The notes under the pieces were generated by a model. That model worked only from the letters and a program-made list of their open reading frames with translations, had not been told where the DNA came from and searched no databases. Below are positions 1 through 7,947 of a DNA stretch of 64,000 nucleotides, in pieces; the stretch's first letter is position 1; each line of letters opens with the position of its first letter. A program made the position numbers and the translations under genes. This stretch comes from Sphingomonas sp. Its GTDB lineage: Bacteria > Pseudomonadota > Alphaproteobacteria > Sphingomonadales > Sphingomonadaceae. The stretch lies in the NCBI RefSeq assembly GCF_029239295.1, contig NZ_JAQZBC010000005.1, positions 124,001 through 188,000 of the forward strand. The letters run 5' to 3'.

Positions 1-622
1 CGGGGAGGGCTACGGATGCGAGCAATGAGGCCTTCCCAGTCGCCAATGCCGTCGGAACTGCCAACGCGCGCGTCGCGGCCGGCTGCTGAACGGTGTCGGC
101 AACGGGCAATGGCGTCACGATCGCTGGCGCGGTCGCCACTGCACCGATGTCCACCTCATCGGCCACCGCTGGCGACGGCAATGCTGGCGCGGCGGCCACC
201 GGCGCACCGGCGCCGCGCGTCGCGTAAACGTCAGATGTCAGCCGCTCGCCGACCGCAAGGTCGGTACTCGCACCACCGTTCGTCGCGCCGGGCGCAGGCG
301 CGGCCGCAAGCGGCACCGTCTGCCAGAACGACGTCATCATCCATGGCGCCAACAAGCCATCTGACGTCGGGTCATCGTTGCCGGAGCTTGCCGGCAAGGT
401 CTTGCCGCCCCCCGCATCCTCTTGCCGGGACATGCCGGGGGAGGCGCCGAGCACCGCCGGGATCGGCAACAGCGATGCGAATAGCGCCGCGTCGCCCGTG
501 CCTGCCCCGACATTGGCGACCGAACCTGCCCCCGGCCACACCGGCACGGCACCCGGGAGCGGCGCCACGCCGGTAAGCGCAGCGCCTGATGGTGCGTGGG
601 AGTGGAAGGAGATCAACGTCAT
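1..622 (-). CDS. fliK: Flagellar hook-length control protein FliK (N-terminal part; gene runs off the left edge)
   Basis: The minus-strand frame is open from an ATG at 622 to the window edge, giving about 207 N-terminal residues. The visible part is low in complexity, rich in Ala, Pro, Gly, Thr and Val, with no recognisable fold. This fits the disordered ruler portion of FliK; the conserved C-terminal substrate-switch domain would lie outside the window. Identity rests mainly on position: it starts 42 bp after the fliJ stop as the last visible gene of flbD-fliEFGHIJ, where fliK usually sits. FliK is secreted by the flagellar export apparatus and ends hook growth. No strong ribosome binding site precedes the ATG. 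Repeated TTGCCG words lie inside the gene at 378-428. Confidence 0.7.
   Translation of the reverse strand, partial: MTLISFHSHAPSGAALTGVAPLPGAVPVWPGAGSVANVGAGTGDAALFASLLPIPAVLGASPGMSRQEDAGGGKTLPASSGNDDPTSDGLLAPWMMTSFWQTVPLAAAPAPGATNGGASTDLAVGERLTSDVYATRGAGAPVAAAPALPSPAVADEVDIGAVATAPAIVTPLPVADTVQQPAATRALAVPTALATGKASLLASVALP
392..407. promoter_or_regulatory. Intragenic dyad CGGCAA-GGTC-TTGCCG (candidate FlbD site)
   Basis: A perfect CGGCAA-N4-TTGCCG dyad inside the fliK coding region, flanked by further TTGCCG words at 379, 388 and 422. The same 16-base layout occurs in the flgB promoter region and inside the transglycosylase gene. Assignment to FlbD is inference from its restriction, as far as seen, to the flagellar cluster. 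Confidence 0.4.
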
Positions 623-664
623 TGTGGTTGTCGGTCGCTCGTCAGGGAATAACCGACGGAACAA

Positions 665-1081
665 TCAGCAAGGATCGTGCCGAACCTTGCGCGTCGGTGG
701 CGCATCCTGCAGCGCGCGAATGGCGCGCAATGCCGCCTCCGCCTCGCCCTGCGCGATCAGCTTCTCGACCGCGGTCTGGTCGCGCTTGGCCGAACGGGTC
801 GCTTCGGCGGCACGATCCGCCTCGGTCGCTGCGTTACGCACGCGATTCTCGACGACCTCGGCATTGCGGTGCAGCTTCTCGCGATAATGCGCCATCGCGG
901 CGAAGGAGACGCCTGCCCCTGCCCCCGGCCCGGGCGCAACCGCCGAAGCGAGCTGGGCAATGCGCTGCGACAGCGCGGTCTCGCTCGCGACCTGTTCCTG
1001 CGCGCGCGATTCGGCGGCGCGCGCCATGCCGAGCTGGAGAGTGCGGACGCGGTGAAGGCGCTGTAGCTTCTTGTTATCCAT
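665..1081 (-). CDS. fliJ: Flagellar export chaperone FliJ
   Basis: A 138-residue, highly charged, Ala/Glu/Arg-rich protein predicted to be almost entirely alpha-helical coiled coil, as expected for FliJ, the general chaperone and stalk-like subunit that works with the FliI ATPase at the export gate. FliJ is poorly conserved in sequence, so the call combines length, coiled-coil character and position directly after fliI. The ATG at 1081 is preferred because it overlaps the fliI stop by 8 bp; a GTG at 1093 in the same frame would add four residues and a longer overlap. Translation is probably coupled to fliI. Confidence 0.85.
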   Translation of the reverse strand: MDNKKLQRLHRVRTLQLGMARAAESRAQEQVASETALSQRIAQLASAVAPGPGAGAGVSFAAMAHYREKLHRNAEVVENRVRNAATEADRAAEATRSAKRDQTAVEKLIAQGEAEAALRAIRALQDAPPTRKVRHDPC

Positions 1082-2402
1082 CGCCGAACACACCGGTCAG
1101 CTCGGTCACGGCGTCGTCGAGCGACACGCTGGCATCGGCATCCTGGCGGATGAATTCCATCACCGCGGGGTGGTAGGCAATGGCCGCGTCAATCGCCGGA
1201 TCGGCACCCGCGCGATAGGCACCCATCAGCACCAGATCACGATTTTCTTCATAGGTCGCCAGATGCCGTCGCAGAACACGGGCGGCCTGAACGTGCGGCT
1301 TGCCCGCTATGTCGGTCATCACGCGGCTGACCGATTTCGACACGTCGATCGCCGGATACACGGCGTGTTCGGCGAGTGCGCGGCTCAGCACGATATGGCC
1401 GTCGAGGATCGAGCGCGCGGAATCGACGACCGGATCGTTTCCGTCATCGCCATCGGCCAGCACGGTGTAGATCGCGGTGATCGCGCCGCCGGTGTTCACG
1501 TCCGTGCCGGCACGCTCGATCAGATTGGGCAGCATCGCAATGGCAGATGGCGGATAGCCACGCGCCGACGCCGGCTCGCCCAGCGCAAGGCCGATCTCAC
1601 GGCCAGCATGCGCCACGCGGGTCAGGGAATCCATGATGAGGAGGACGTTCTTGCCCTCGTCACGAAATGCCTCAGCAATCGCCGTGGCGCGCAGCGCGCC
1701 GCGGATGCGCAGCACCGGCGAATGATTGGCCGGCACCGCGACGACGACCGAACGCTGGCGCGCCTCGCCCGCCACCTTGGTTTCAAGAAAGTCGGCGACT
1801 TCGCGGCTACGTTCACCGATCAGGCCGATCACGATTACATCGGCCTTGGCGGCACGCACCATCATGCCGAGCAGAACCGATTTGCCGACGCCCGAACCGG
1901 CCATGATGCCAACACGCTGGCCCTTGCCGATCGTCAGCAGGCCGTTGATCGCGCGCACGCCCACGTCCAGGGGCTCAAGCACACGGCCCCGATCAAGCGG
2001 CGACTGAAGCTTCCCCGCGAGCGGCCAGCGACCAGCGCCGCGAATGGGGCCAAGGCCGTCGATCGGCTTGCCGGCACCGTCGACCACGCGGCCGAGCAGC
2101 GCTTCGCCGACCTCCGCCTCGCCTGGTGCCCCGGTCGGGCGAACCGGCATTTGCGGCAGCAAAGCCGCGGGTCCACCGAGGTTCATCAGCAAGGTGCGAC
2201 CGTTGCGGAAACCGATCACCTCCGCCTCCACGCCAACCCCCGCGTCACCGATCCGGCAGACGGTGCCTACCGGCAGGGTCAGGCCGACGGCCTCCATCAG
2301 CAAACCGTCATAGGAAGCCAGGCGACCGGCAACCTTGGCCGCCGGCCGGAAATCGGCGTTGCCCAGCGCATCCAGATAGTCGGCGGTGAAGCGGTTGAGC
2401 AT
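1074..2402 (-). CDS. fliI: Flagellum-specific ATPase FliI
   Basis: A 442-residue ATPase that powers flagellar type III export at the cytoplasmic face of the basal body. The Walker A motif GSGVGKS is at about residues 169-175 and the Walker B strand LLIMD at about 254-258, followed by SLTRVAHAGREIGLALGEP, typical of the F1-beta-like FliI/YscN family. Length is normal. It starts 57 bp after fliH with AGGA six bases before the ATG; the gap contains a GC-rich inverted repeat (CCGGC-N6-GCCGG). The 3' end overlaps fliJ. Confidence 0.97.
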   Translation of the reverse strand: MLNRFTADYLDALGNADFRPAAKVAGRLASYDGLLMEAVGLTLPVGTVCRIGDAGVGVEAEVIGFRNGRTLLMNLGGPAALLPQMPVRPTGAPGEAEVGEALLGRVVDGAGKPIDGLGPIRGAGRWPLAGKLQSPLDRGRVLEPLDVGVRAINGLLTIGKGQRVGIMAGSGVGKSVLLGMMVRAAKADVIVIGLIGERSREVADFLETKVAGEARQRSVVVAVPANHSPVLRIRGALRATAIAEAFRDEGKNVLLIMDSLTRVAHAGREIGLALGEPASARGYPPSAIAMLPNLIERAGTDVNTGGAITAIYTVLADGDDGNDPVVDSARSILDGHIVLSRALAEHAVYPAIDVSKSVSRVMTDIAGKPHVQAARVLRRHLATYEENRDLVLMGAYRAGADPAIDAAIAYHPAVMEFIRQDADASVSLDDAVTELTGVFGDG

Positions 2403-2459
2403 CTACGATCCTGGAAAGCGGGCGCCGGCCGGCACGATCGCCGGCGGCAATGCGAGGGG

Positions 2460-3194
2460 TCAAAGCGCGGGGACGGCGACCTTGTCGAGCGCGCTGGTGA
2501 GCTGCTCCAGCCACAGTTCGGGACCATCCTCGACAATGGTGGAAGCGGCCTCGAGAACGAACGTCCCGCGCGTCAGGCTGGCGTCCCCCACGGCGAAGAT
2601 CGTGTCCGGCAAACGCCCGTCGAGCAGCGCGACATCGTCGGGGTTCACGCGCAGGATGGCGCTTTCCGACTGGTCCGCCAAAAGCTCCGCGGCCGCTTCG
2701 ACCCGCCCGGCGAGCAGATCGCCCGAGATGCCGGTCTGTCCGATCAGCCCGCTGACCAGGCGAAGCACCGTCTGCCGCAGCTGCCGCGCGATCCGCTCAC
2801 GATCGATCCGGTCGTCGGATTTTAGCGCGGCGACGATCCCTTCGATCATCGCCACGTCGCGCGCCGCCGAGGCGACATGTTCCGCGTGGGCCGCAGCATA
2901 GCCAGCGTCAAAGCCTGACTGGTGCGCCTCCACCACTGGATCGACCGGCGGCACCTCGGCGATCGCCGCAGCGGCAGGATCAATGTCGGACGATTCCGGG
3001 GCAACCTCGGGCTGCTGCGGCGGCGTGCCGTGCGGCTGCGACGAAGCAGAGAACGCCTCCTCGATCCGCGCGATCAGGTCGCCAGGCGCAAACCCGGGTT
3101 GCCGGTCGGCGAACACCCGCTGCAGGCGGACCGCCGCATCGTCCTGGCGCGGTGCGAAACCGGCGACGAATACATTGGCTGCTGGCTCAGACAT
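2460..3194 (-). CDS. fliH: Flagellar assembly protein FliH
   Basis: A 244-residue protein beginning MSEPAANVFVAGF, acidic and Pro/Ala-rich in the first 100 residues and helical with an E2/V-ATPase-like C-terminal half (segment LRQTVLRLVSGLIGQTG and the later LRVNPDDVALLDGRLP stretch). FliH is the negative regulator and peripheral-stalk partner of FliI. The ATG at 3194 overlaps the end of fliG by 8 bp and is preferred over an in-frame start 18 bp upstream. Sequence conservation of FliH is low, so position between fliG and fliI carries weight. Confidence 0.88.
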   Translation of the reverse strand: MSEPAANVFVAGFAPRQDDAAVRLQRVFADRQPGFAPGDLIARIEEAFSASSQPHGTPPQQPEVAPESSDIDPAAAAIAEVPPVDPVVEAHQSGFDAGYAAAHAEHVASAARDVAMIEGIVAALKSDDRIDRERIARQLRQTVLRLVSGLIGQTGISGDLLAGRVEAAAELLADQSESAILRVNPDDVALLDGRLPDTIFAVGDASLTRGTFVLEAASTIVEDGPELWLEQLTSALDKVAVPAL

Positions 3195-4197
3195 AATCGT
3201 CTTCGCCCCCACCCATCATGATCGTGCCGTCCTTGGCCAAGTTGCGGGCGATGGCGATGATCGCCTTTTGCGCGTCGAGCACCTCGGACAGGCGCATCGG
3301 GCCGCGGGCTTCCATTTCGTCGCGGATGCCGTCGGCTGCACGCGCCGACATGCAGCCGAGGAAGCGATTGCGCGCAGCCTCATCCACGCCCTTCAGCGCG
3401 CGGGTGAGGATGTCGCTGTCGATGTTGCGGATCAACGTACCCAGGTTCTTGTCGTCCATGTCGAGCAGGTTGTCGAAGACGAACATCGCCTCCTCGATCG
3501 CCCGCGCGGTTTCCTTGTCCAGCTTGAACAGCTTGGGCATGACGCGCTGCTCGGTCGCCTTGCGGGCGCCCTGAAGGATCTTCGCCGCCTCGCGCGTGCC
3601 GCCCAGCTTCACCTGCGTGCCCTGCGCGGCGCTGACCGCGCGGCTGCCGATCATCGTCCGCAGCGTCTCGACCGCCTCGGGCGTGATCGGGCCGAGCTTT
3701 GCGATGCGATGCAGGATCTCGGGCTGCGCCGCATCCGGCAGCAATTCCAGCACCTGCGCGCCGACCGCGGGATCGAGGTTGGCGATCAGCAGCGCGCAGA
3801 CCTGCGGATGCTCCTTCTCGATCATCGCCGCGATGTCGGTCGCGTCGAGCCAGTCGAGCAATTCGATCTCGCACGCGGCCTCCGGCGGGGTGATCCGTGC
3901 GAGGACGCTTTCCGCCTTCTCCTGCCCCAGCGCGCGGTGCATCACCGCCTCGATCTTGGGCTTGGGATCAAAGGTGATCCCGGTCCGCTCCCGCGCACGG
4001 CCGACGAAATCGTCGAGCACGCCCTCAACGTCGGCTTCGCTGACATCGGCGACGGTGTACATCGCACGGCCAAGCTCGCGCACCTCGTCCGGCTCCAGCT
4101 TCTGGAGGATGGCCGCCGCCTCCTCCTCGCCGACCAGCATCATCAGCACCGCGGCACGCTCCGTCCCGGAAAAGGTGCGAAGGGCGATTTCGCTCAC
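3187..4197 (-). CDS. fliG: Flagellar motor switch protein FliG
   Basis: A 336-residue rotor protein of the C-ring that converts stator force into rotation. The order is standard: N-terminal FliF-binding domain (starting SEIALRTFSGTERAAVLMML), middle domain with EHPQ (KEHPQVCALLIANLDP), and a C-terminal torque domain with many charged residues (FVFDNLLDMDDKNLGTLIRN). The start is GTG, with GTGA shared between the fliF stop and the fliG start, a 4-bp overlap that implies translational coupling. Length is typical. Confidence 0.97.
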   Translation of the reverse strand: MSEIALRTFSGTERAAVLMMLVGEEEAAAILQKLEPDEVRELGRAMYTVADVSEADVEGVLDDFVGRARERTGITFDPKPKIEAVMHRALGQEKAESVLARITPPEAACEIELLDWLDATDIAAMIEKEHPQVCALLIANLDPAVGAQVLELLPDAAQPEILHRIAKLGPITPEAVETLRTMIGSRAVSAAQGTQVKLGGTREAAKILQGARKATEQRVMPKLFKLDKETARAIEEAMFVFDNLLDMDDKNLGTLIRNIDSDILTRALKGVDEAARNRFLGCMSARAADGIRDEMEARGPMRLSEVLDAQKAIIAIARNLAKDGTIMMGGGEDDYV

Positions 4198-5888
4198 TGC
4201 GCAGTCGCCTTCATCATGTCGCGCACGGCGAGCGCAGCGCGAGCAGGATTGTCGCGCGTGAAGCCGCGCACCTTGCCGATCCGCTCGTCATAATTCCGGC
4301 TCGCCTCGATCTCGTCCAGCGTGACCGGGGGAGCGACGGCGATTTCGCCGCCCACGACGCCCTCACCATTGTCGCCCTCAGCACCGAGGCCGAGCTGCGC
4401 AAGCGGCGCTGCCTCAACCTCTTCCTTCTTCTTCATCAGCGCCTTGGCGAGCGGGCGCACGCCGAGCAGCAACACCAGCAGCGCGATCACCACGGCGGTC
4501 AGGTTGCGGGCGATCACCGGCATCCAGCTGTTATCGTACCAGGCGGGGCCGTCATTCGCCGCATCCGCCTCGCCAGCGAACTTGCGGCTGATCACCGTCA
4601 CCTGATCGTTGCGTGCCTGATCATAGCCAACCGCGGAGCGAACCAGCTCGGTGATCTGGTTGATCTCCATCGCGGTACGCTTGCCCTTCTCGGGTTCACG
4701 CAGCAGCACGGCAACCGACAGGCGCTTCACCGCACCAGGTGCAGCGCGCGTGACCGACACTTCGCGACCCAGGTCATAGGAGCGGGCGAACTGGTCGGAC
4801 TGCTTGTTCGGGTTCGGCGCTGCGCCGCCGGCGACCGGCTGACCCGGCGCCGCCGGCTGGCCGTTCGCGCCCGTCGCGGCCTGCGGCTGCTGGAGCGAGG
4901 CGGCAGGTGGCGGCGTATTGCTGAGCGCGCCCGGAATTCCGCCGGGAGCCTGCCCATCGCCCGCCTGATTGCCGGTCCAATTGCCGGTTTCGGCGCGCAA
5001 TGCGCCTTCCTTGTCATAGCTTTCACGCGTCGCGGACGTTTCGTCCATGTTGACGTCGGCCTGCACCTCGGCGGTGAAATTGCCCGCGCCGATCAGCGGC
5101 GTCAGCAGCTGGACCAGCTGCGTACGGTACTTTTCCTCCACCTGGCGCTGCAACGCGATGCGCTGTTCGGTGCCGCTCTGGCCCGCGCCACCCGCCTTGG
5201 ACAAAAGACCGCCCATCTGGTCGACGATGGTCACCGCTTCCGGCTTCATGCCGGGCACCGATGATGCGACGAGATTGATGATCGACTGTACCTGCGCCTC
5301 GCTGAGCGCACGGCCGCCTTGCAGCTTCACGACCACGGAGGCGCTGGGCTGGGCGTTGTCGCGCACGAATACGCTGGATTCCGGCATCGCAAGATGCACG
5401 CGCGCCTCGGTGACGACGTCGAGCTCCTGGATTGACCGGGCAAGCTCGGTCTCGCGCGCCTGGCGCAGGCGCTCGCCCTCGACGGCGCGGCTGACGCCCA
5501 TCGGCAGCTGATCGAGAATGGCGTAGCCACCCGGCGCTGCCTTGGGCAGGCCCTGGCCGGCGAGCAGCAGCCGCGCGCGGGAGTAATCCTCCTCGTTGAC
5601 GGTCACCGCATCGGTCGCGTCATCGACCTTGCTGTCGATGCTGGCGGCGGACAGCGCCTGGGTTACGGCAGCCTTGTCGGCGTCCGGCAGGCCGGAATAG
5701 AGCATCTTCTGCGGCGGCGCGGACAGGGCCGACCACGCGAGTGCCGACGCGCCGATCAGGCTGACCATCAACGCCATCGGGCCGGCGCGGCGGACCGCGG
5801 GCTGCGCGAACACACCCTGGATCTGCTTCAACGGGTTGGCGAAGCGTTCCGGGATGATCGGGTTCGAAGGGGCGAGTGCGTTAGCCAT
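4194..5888 (-). CDS. fliF: Flagellar MS-ring protein FliF
   Basis: A 564-residue inner-membrane ring protein on which the C-ring and export gate assemble. One membrane helix lies near residues 35-55 (GPMALMVSLIGASALAWSAL) and a second near 455-480 (RNLTAVVIALLVLLLGVRPL). Between them is the YscJ/FliF ring-building domain (LYSGLPDADKAAVTQAL, LAMPESSVFVRDNAQPSAS) and a Pro/Gln/Gly-rich linker around residues 315-365. The cytoplasmic tail ends in an acidic FliG-binding segment. It follows fliE by a single base and overlaps fliG by 4 bp. Confidence 0.97.
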   Translation of the reverse strand: MANALAPSNPIIPERFANPLKQIQGVFAQPAVRRAGPMALMVSLIGASALAWSALSAPPQKMLYSGLPDADKAAVTQALSAASIDSKVDDATDAVTVNEEDYSRARLLLAGQGLPKAAPGGYAILDQLPMGVSRAVEGERLRQARETELARSIQELDVVTEARVHLAMPESSVFVRDNAQPSASVVVKLQGGRALSEAQVQSIINLVASSVPGMKPEAVTIVDQMGGLLSKAGGAGQSGTEQRIALQRQVEEKYRTQLVQLLTPLIGAGNFTAEVQADVNMDETSATRESYDKEGALRAETGNWTGNQAGDGQAPGGIPGALSNTPPPAASLQQPQAATGANGQPAAPGQPVAGGAAPNPNKQSDQFARSYDLGREVSVTRAAPGAVKRLSVAVLLREPEKGKRTAMEINQITELVRSAVGYDQARNDQVTVISRKFAGEADAANDGPAWYDNSWMPVIARNLTAVVIALLVLLLGVRPLAKALMKKKEEVEAAPLAQLGLGAEGDNGEGVVGGEIAVAPPVTLDEIEASRNYDERIGKVRGFTRDNPARAALAVRDMMKATAQ

Positions 5889-5889
5889 G

Positions 5890-6255
5890 TCAGACCGGCA
5901 TGCTCATGATGTCCTTGTACGCGGACAGGATCTTGTTGCGCACCTGAAGCGTCGCTTCGAAGCCGACCGACGCTTCCTGACGGGCGAGCATCACCTTCGC
6001 GATGTCCACCGTTTCGCCGCGCTCATAGGCTTCGGAGAGCGCCGACGATTTCTGCGCCGTGGCGTTCACCGACTGGAGCGCGTTCTCCATTGTCGCGGCA
6101 AAGCTGCCCTGTGCGGGCTGCGATCCTGCCACCGGGGCGGATGTCGCCACCGCCGCCGTCGCGTTCGCCCGGCTCAGCGCGGCGTTGCGCTCCAGGATCT
6201 GGGCACGAAGCGCCATCACCCTGTCGACGCCGCCTACACCACCAACACCGCTCAT
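5890..6255 (-). CDS. fliE: Flagellar hook-basal body complex protein FliE
   Basis: A 121-residue MS-ring/rod junction protein. The C-terminal half carries the family pattern: MENALQSVNATAQKSSALSE, an ERGETVDIAKVMLARQEASV segment and the ending KILSAYKDIMSMPV. FliE is among the first proteins exported and anchors the rod to the MS ring. The ATG at 6255 overlaps the flbD stop by 4 bp (ATGA), and only one base separates its stop from fliF. Confidence 0.95.
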   Translation of the reverse strand: MSGVGGVGGVDRVMALRAQILERNAALSRANATAAVATSAPVAGSQPAQGSFAATMENALQSVNATAQKSSALSEAYERGETVDIAKVMLARQEASVGFEATLQVRNKILSAYKDIMSMPV

Positions 6256-7532
6256 GCCGTCAGTCTCCGATCATGCGGCGCGGCGATCTCTTCACCTTGC
6301 TCGCGCGCCTTCGCGAGACGGTAACGCAAGGTTCGTTCCGAAATGCCGAGGCGGCGGGCCGTTTCGATACGATTTCCGCCGCAGGCCTTCAAAGTCTCGC
6401 GGATCGCGGCAAATTCGGACAGCTGGACCACCGATCCCAGCGTCGTCGCGCCCGGTGCTGCGGGCTCGTCGGCAAAGACGAACGGGCGCGGCGCGCTGGC
6501 GCGATCGAACATGATGTGATCGGCCTCGATCGTGTCGCCACCACAGAACAGCAGGGCGCGCTGGATGACATTCTCCAGCTCGCGGACGTTGCCCGGCCAG
6601 TCATGCGCGACCAGCTTCGCAATCGCCTCGTGGGAGGGCCAGGGCACGATCGGGCGGACGCCAGCATGGCGCAGGATCATCGTCGCGGCGAGCGCCGGTA
6701 CGTCCTGCGCACGATCGGCCAGTGCGCGGGTGGTGAGCGGAAAAACCGACAGGCGGTAGTAAAGGTCGGCGCGGAAGCGGCCGGCGGCCACCTCCTCCTG
6801 CAGATCGCGGTTGGCGCACGCGACGACGCGAACGTCGATCGGCACCGGATGCGTCGCGCCGATCGGCACCACCTCACGCTCCTGCAGCACGCGCAGCAGC
6901 TTCGCCTGGAGCGGCAGCGGCATTTCGGCGATCTCGTCCAGCACGATGGTGCCGCCGTTCGCCGCACGGAAGAAGCCCTCGCCCCCCGACGAAGCGCCGG
7001 TGTAGCTGCCCTTCACATGGCCGAACAGCATCGCCTCCAGCATGGTCTCGGGCAGCGCTGCGCAGTTGATCGCGATGAACGGACCATCTGCACGCCCCGA
7101 ATTGCGGTGGATCGCGCGCGCCAGCACTTCCTTGCCGGTGCCGGTCGGCCCGTTGATCAGGACGGTGATGTCCGCTGCGGCAACACGCTCCGCCAGCGCG
7201 AACAGCGCAAGCGTCTCGGGATCGGCCGCCGTGGGAAGCTCCGGCCCGCCAGCGAGCGCGCGGGCGAAGGCGTTGCCGACGACGGCGTCGGCATGATCGA
7301 AGCTCAACCGCGCCGGAGCGCCGTCGCGAAACGGGGTAACCTGGGCGGCGCCGCGTGACAGAATGACGGTGCGGGCCGGCACCGGCGACGCCTCACCCTC
7401 CGCAATCAGCCACGCCGTGTTGGGCTGCGGACGCCCCGATGACGCGCCGACGACAAAGCCCTGCGCGCGAAGCGAGGAAACCAGAGTGACATGCGAATCA
7501 GCAACGGCAGCGGACGGAACGATCGAGCGCAA
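6252..7532 (-). CDS. flbD: Sigma-54-dependent transcriptional activator, FlbD type
   Basis: A 426-residue activator with a central AAA+ domain and a C-terminal Fis-type helix-turn-helix. Walker A GPTGTGKE is at about residues 128-135, the sigma-54 contact loop reads GSYTGA (175-180) instead of the usual GAFTGA, and Walker B IVLDE is at 196-200. The HTH lies near 380-415 (NRIETARRLGISERTLRYRL). The first 100 residues do not show a recognisable receiver domain with a phospho-acceptor Asp. The start is TTG, preceded by GGGGGAA. It heads the flbD-fliEFGHIJK operon and, by analogy with Caulobacter FlbD, would activate the sigma-54 flagellar promoters in this window. Confidence 0.88.
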   Translation of the reverse strand: MRSIVPSAAVADSHVTLVSSLRAQGFVVGASSGRPQPNTAWLIAEGEASPVPARTVILSRGAAQVTPFRDGAPARLSFDHADAVVGNAFARALAGGPELPTAADPETLALFALAERVAAADITVLINGPTGTGKEVLARAIHRNSGRADGPFIAINCAALPETMLEAMLFGHVKGSYTGASSGGEGFFRAANGGTIVLDEIAEMPLPLQAKLLRVLQEREVVPIGATHPVPIDVRVVACANRDLQEEVAAGRFRADLYYRLSVFPLTTRALADRAQDVPALAATMILRHAGVRPIVPWPSHEAIAKLVAHDWPGNVRELENVIQRALLFCGGDTIEADHIMFDRASAPRPFVFADEPAAPGATTLGSVVQLSEFAAIRETLKACGGNRIETARRLGISERTLRYRLAKAREQGEEIAAPHDRRLTA

Positions 7533-7604
7533 AAGTTTTCCCCCACGGAATGACCATGCCTCTACGGGTTATTTGGTTAACGACCTGTTGAACCGGCAGC
7601 CGGC

Positions 7605-7620
7605 CGGCAAAATTGTTCCG
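7605..7620. promoter_or_regulatory. Imperfect dyad CGGCAA-AATT-GTTCCG
   Basis: The left half is a perfect copy of the flagellar motif; the right half matches four of six bases of TTGCCG. It lies 73 bp upstream of the flbD TTG start and could serve either divergent gene. Role inferred only from resemblance to the other copies. Confidence 0.25.
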
Positions 7621-7756
7621 GGTGCGTGCCGCGCGCGCCTGAACGCGCCCGAATGCACCCGCGCGGCGCGGATGAGCGCGCGCGCAGGCCGGCGCGTGCG
7701 CGAACCTGCACGTGAGGGACCCTCCCGGGCAGGTGCTTGCCGCCTTGCCGGAAGAG

Positions 7757-7772
7757 CGGCCAGATCTTGCCG
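7757..7772. promoter_or_regulatory. Dyad CGGCCA-GATC-TTGCCG upstream of flagellin
   Basis: One mismatch from CGGCAA-N4-TTGCCG. It sits about 80 bp upstream of the flagellin sigma-28 promoter, and its right half also forms TTGCCG-N5-CGGCAA with bases to 7783. It is a candidate FlbD or other regulator site in the flagellin control region. Confidence 0.35.
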
Positions 7773-7852
7773 GCCGGCGGCAACCGGCAGCTGCTGGCGC
7801 CGAGTGTTTGGGGCAGTGCAGAACCGATCCGGGGAGCAGCGCAAAAAAGTTC

Positions 7853-7879
7853 TAAAGGCTTCCGCACCTTGGCCGTTTC
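7853..7879 (+). promoter_or_regulatory. Sigma-28 (FliA) promoter of the flagellin gene
   Basis: TAAA at 7853-7856, a 15-bp spacer, then GCCGTTTC at 7872-7879, close to the FliA consensus TAAA-N15-GCCGATAA. The predicted transcript would begin near 7887, giving a leader of about 60 nt before the flagellin ATG. The same layout precedes flgM and motA, and fliA is present in the window. Confidence 0.8.
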
Positions 7880-7947
7880 GTATGGCGACGGCTCGGCCCT
7901 CCGCTCTGGGGGCGGCGGGGCGGTCGTAGACACAAAGGAACGAACCC

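Larger units (their letters stand above)
7533..7947. other. 415-bp divergent flbD/flagellin intergenic region
   Basis: No gene is supported here. The flagellin-proximal 100 bp hold a sigma-28 promoter and the ribosome binding site AAGGAA about 8 bases before the ATG. The rest is very GC-rich and full of CGGCAA/TTGCCG words: an imperfect dyad at 7605-7620, a near-perfect dyad at 7757-7772 and an inverted arrangement TTGCCG-N5-CGGCAA at 7767-7783. Similar words occur upstream of flgB. No sigma-54 promoter with acceptable -24 and -12 elements was found for either gene. Confidence 0.7.

Noticed and set aside
1071..2825. A 584-codon plus-strand frame opposite fliI and fliH
   Set aside because: It spans two well-supported genes on the other strand and has no recognisable protein features.
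7728..7743. CGGGCA-N5-TTGC upstream of flagellin, considered as a sigma-54 promoter
   Set aside because: Only the GG/GC core fits; four of six bases of the -24 element mismatch, and a good sigma-28 promoter lies downstream.
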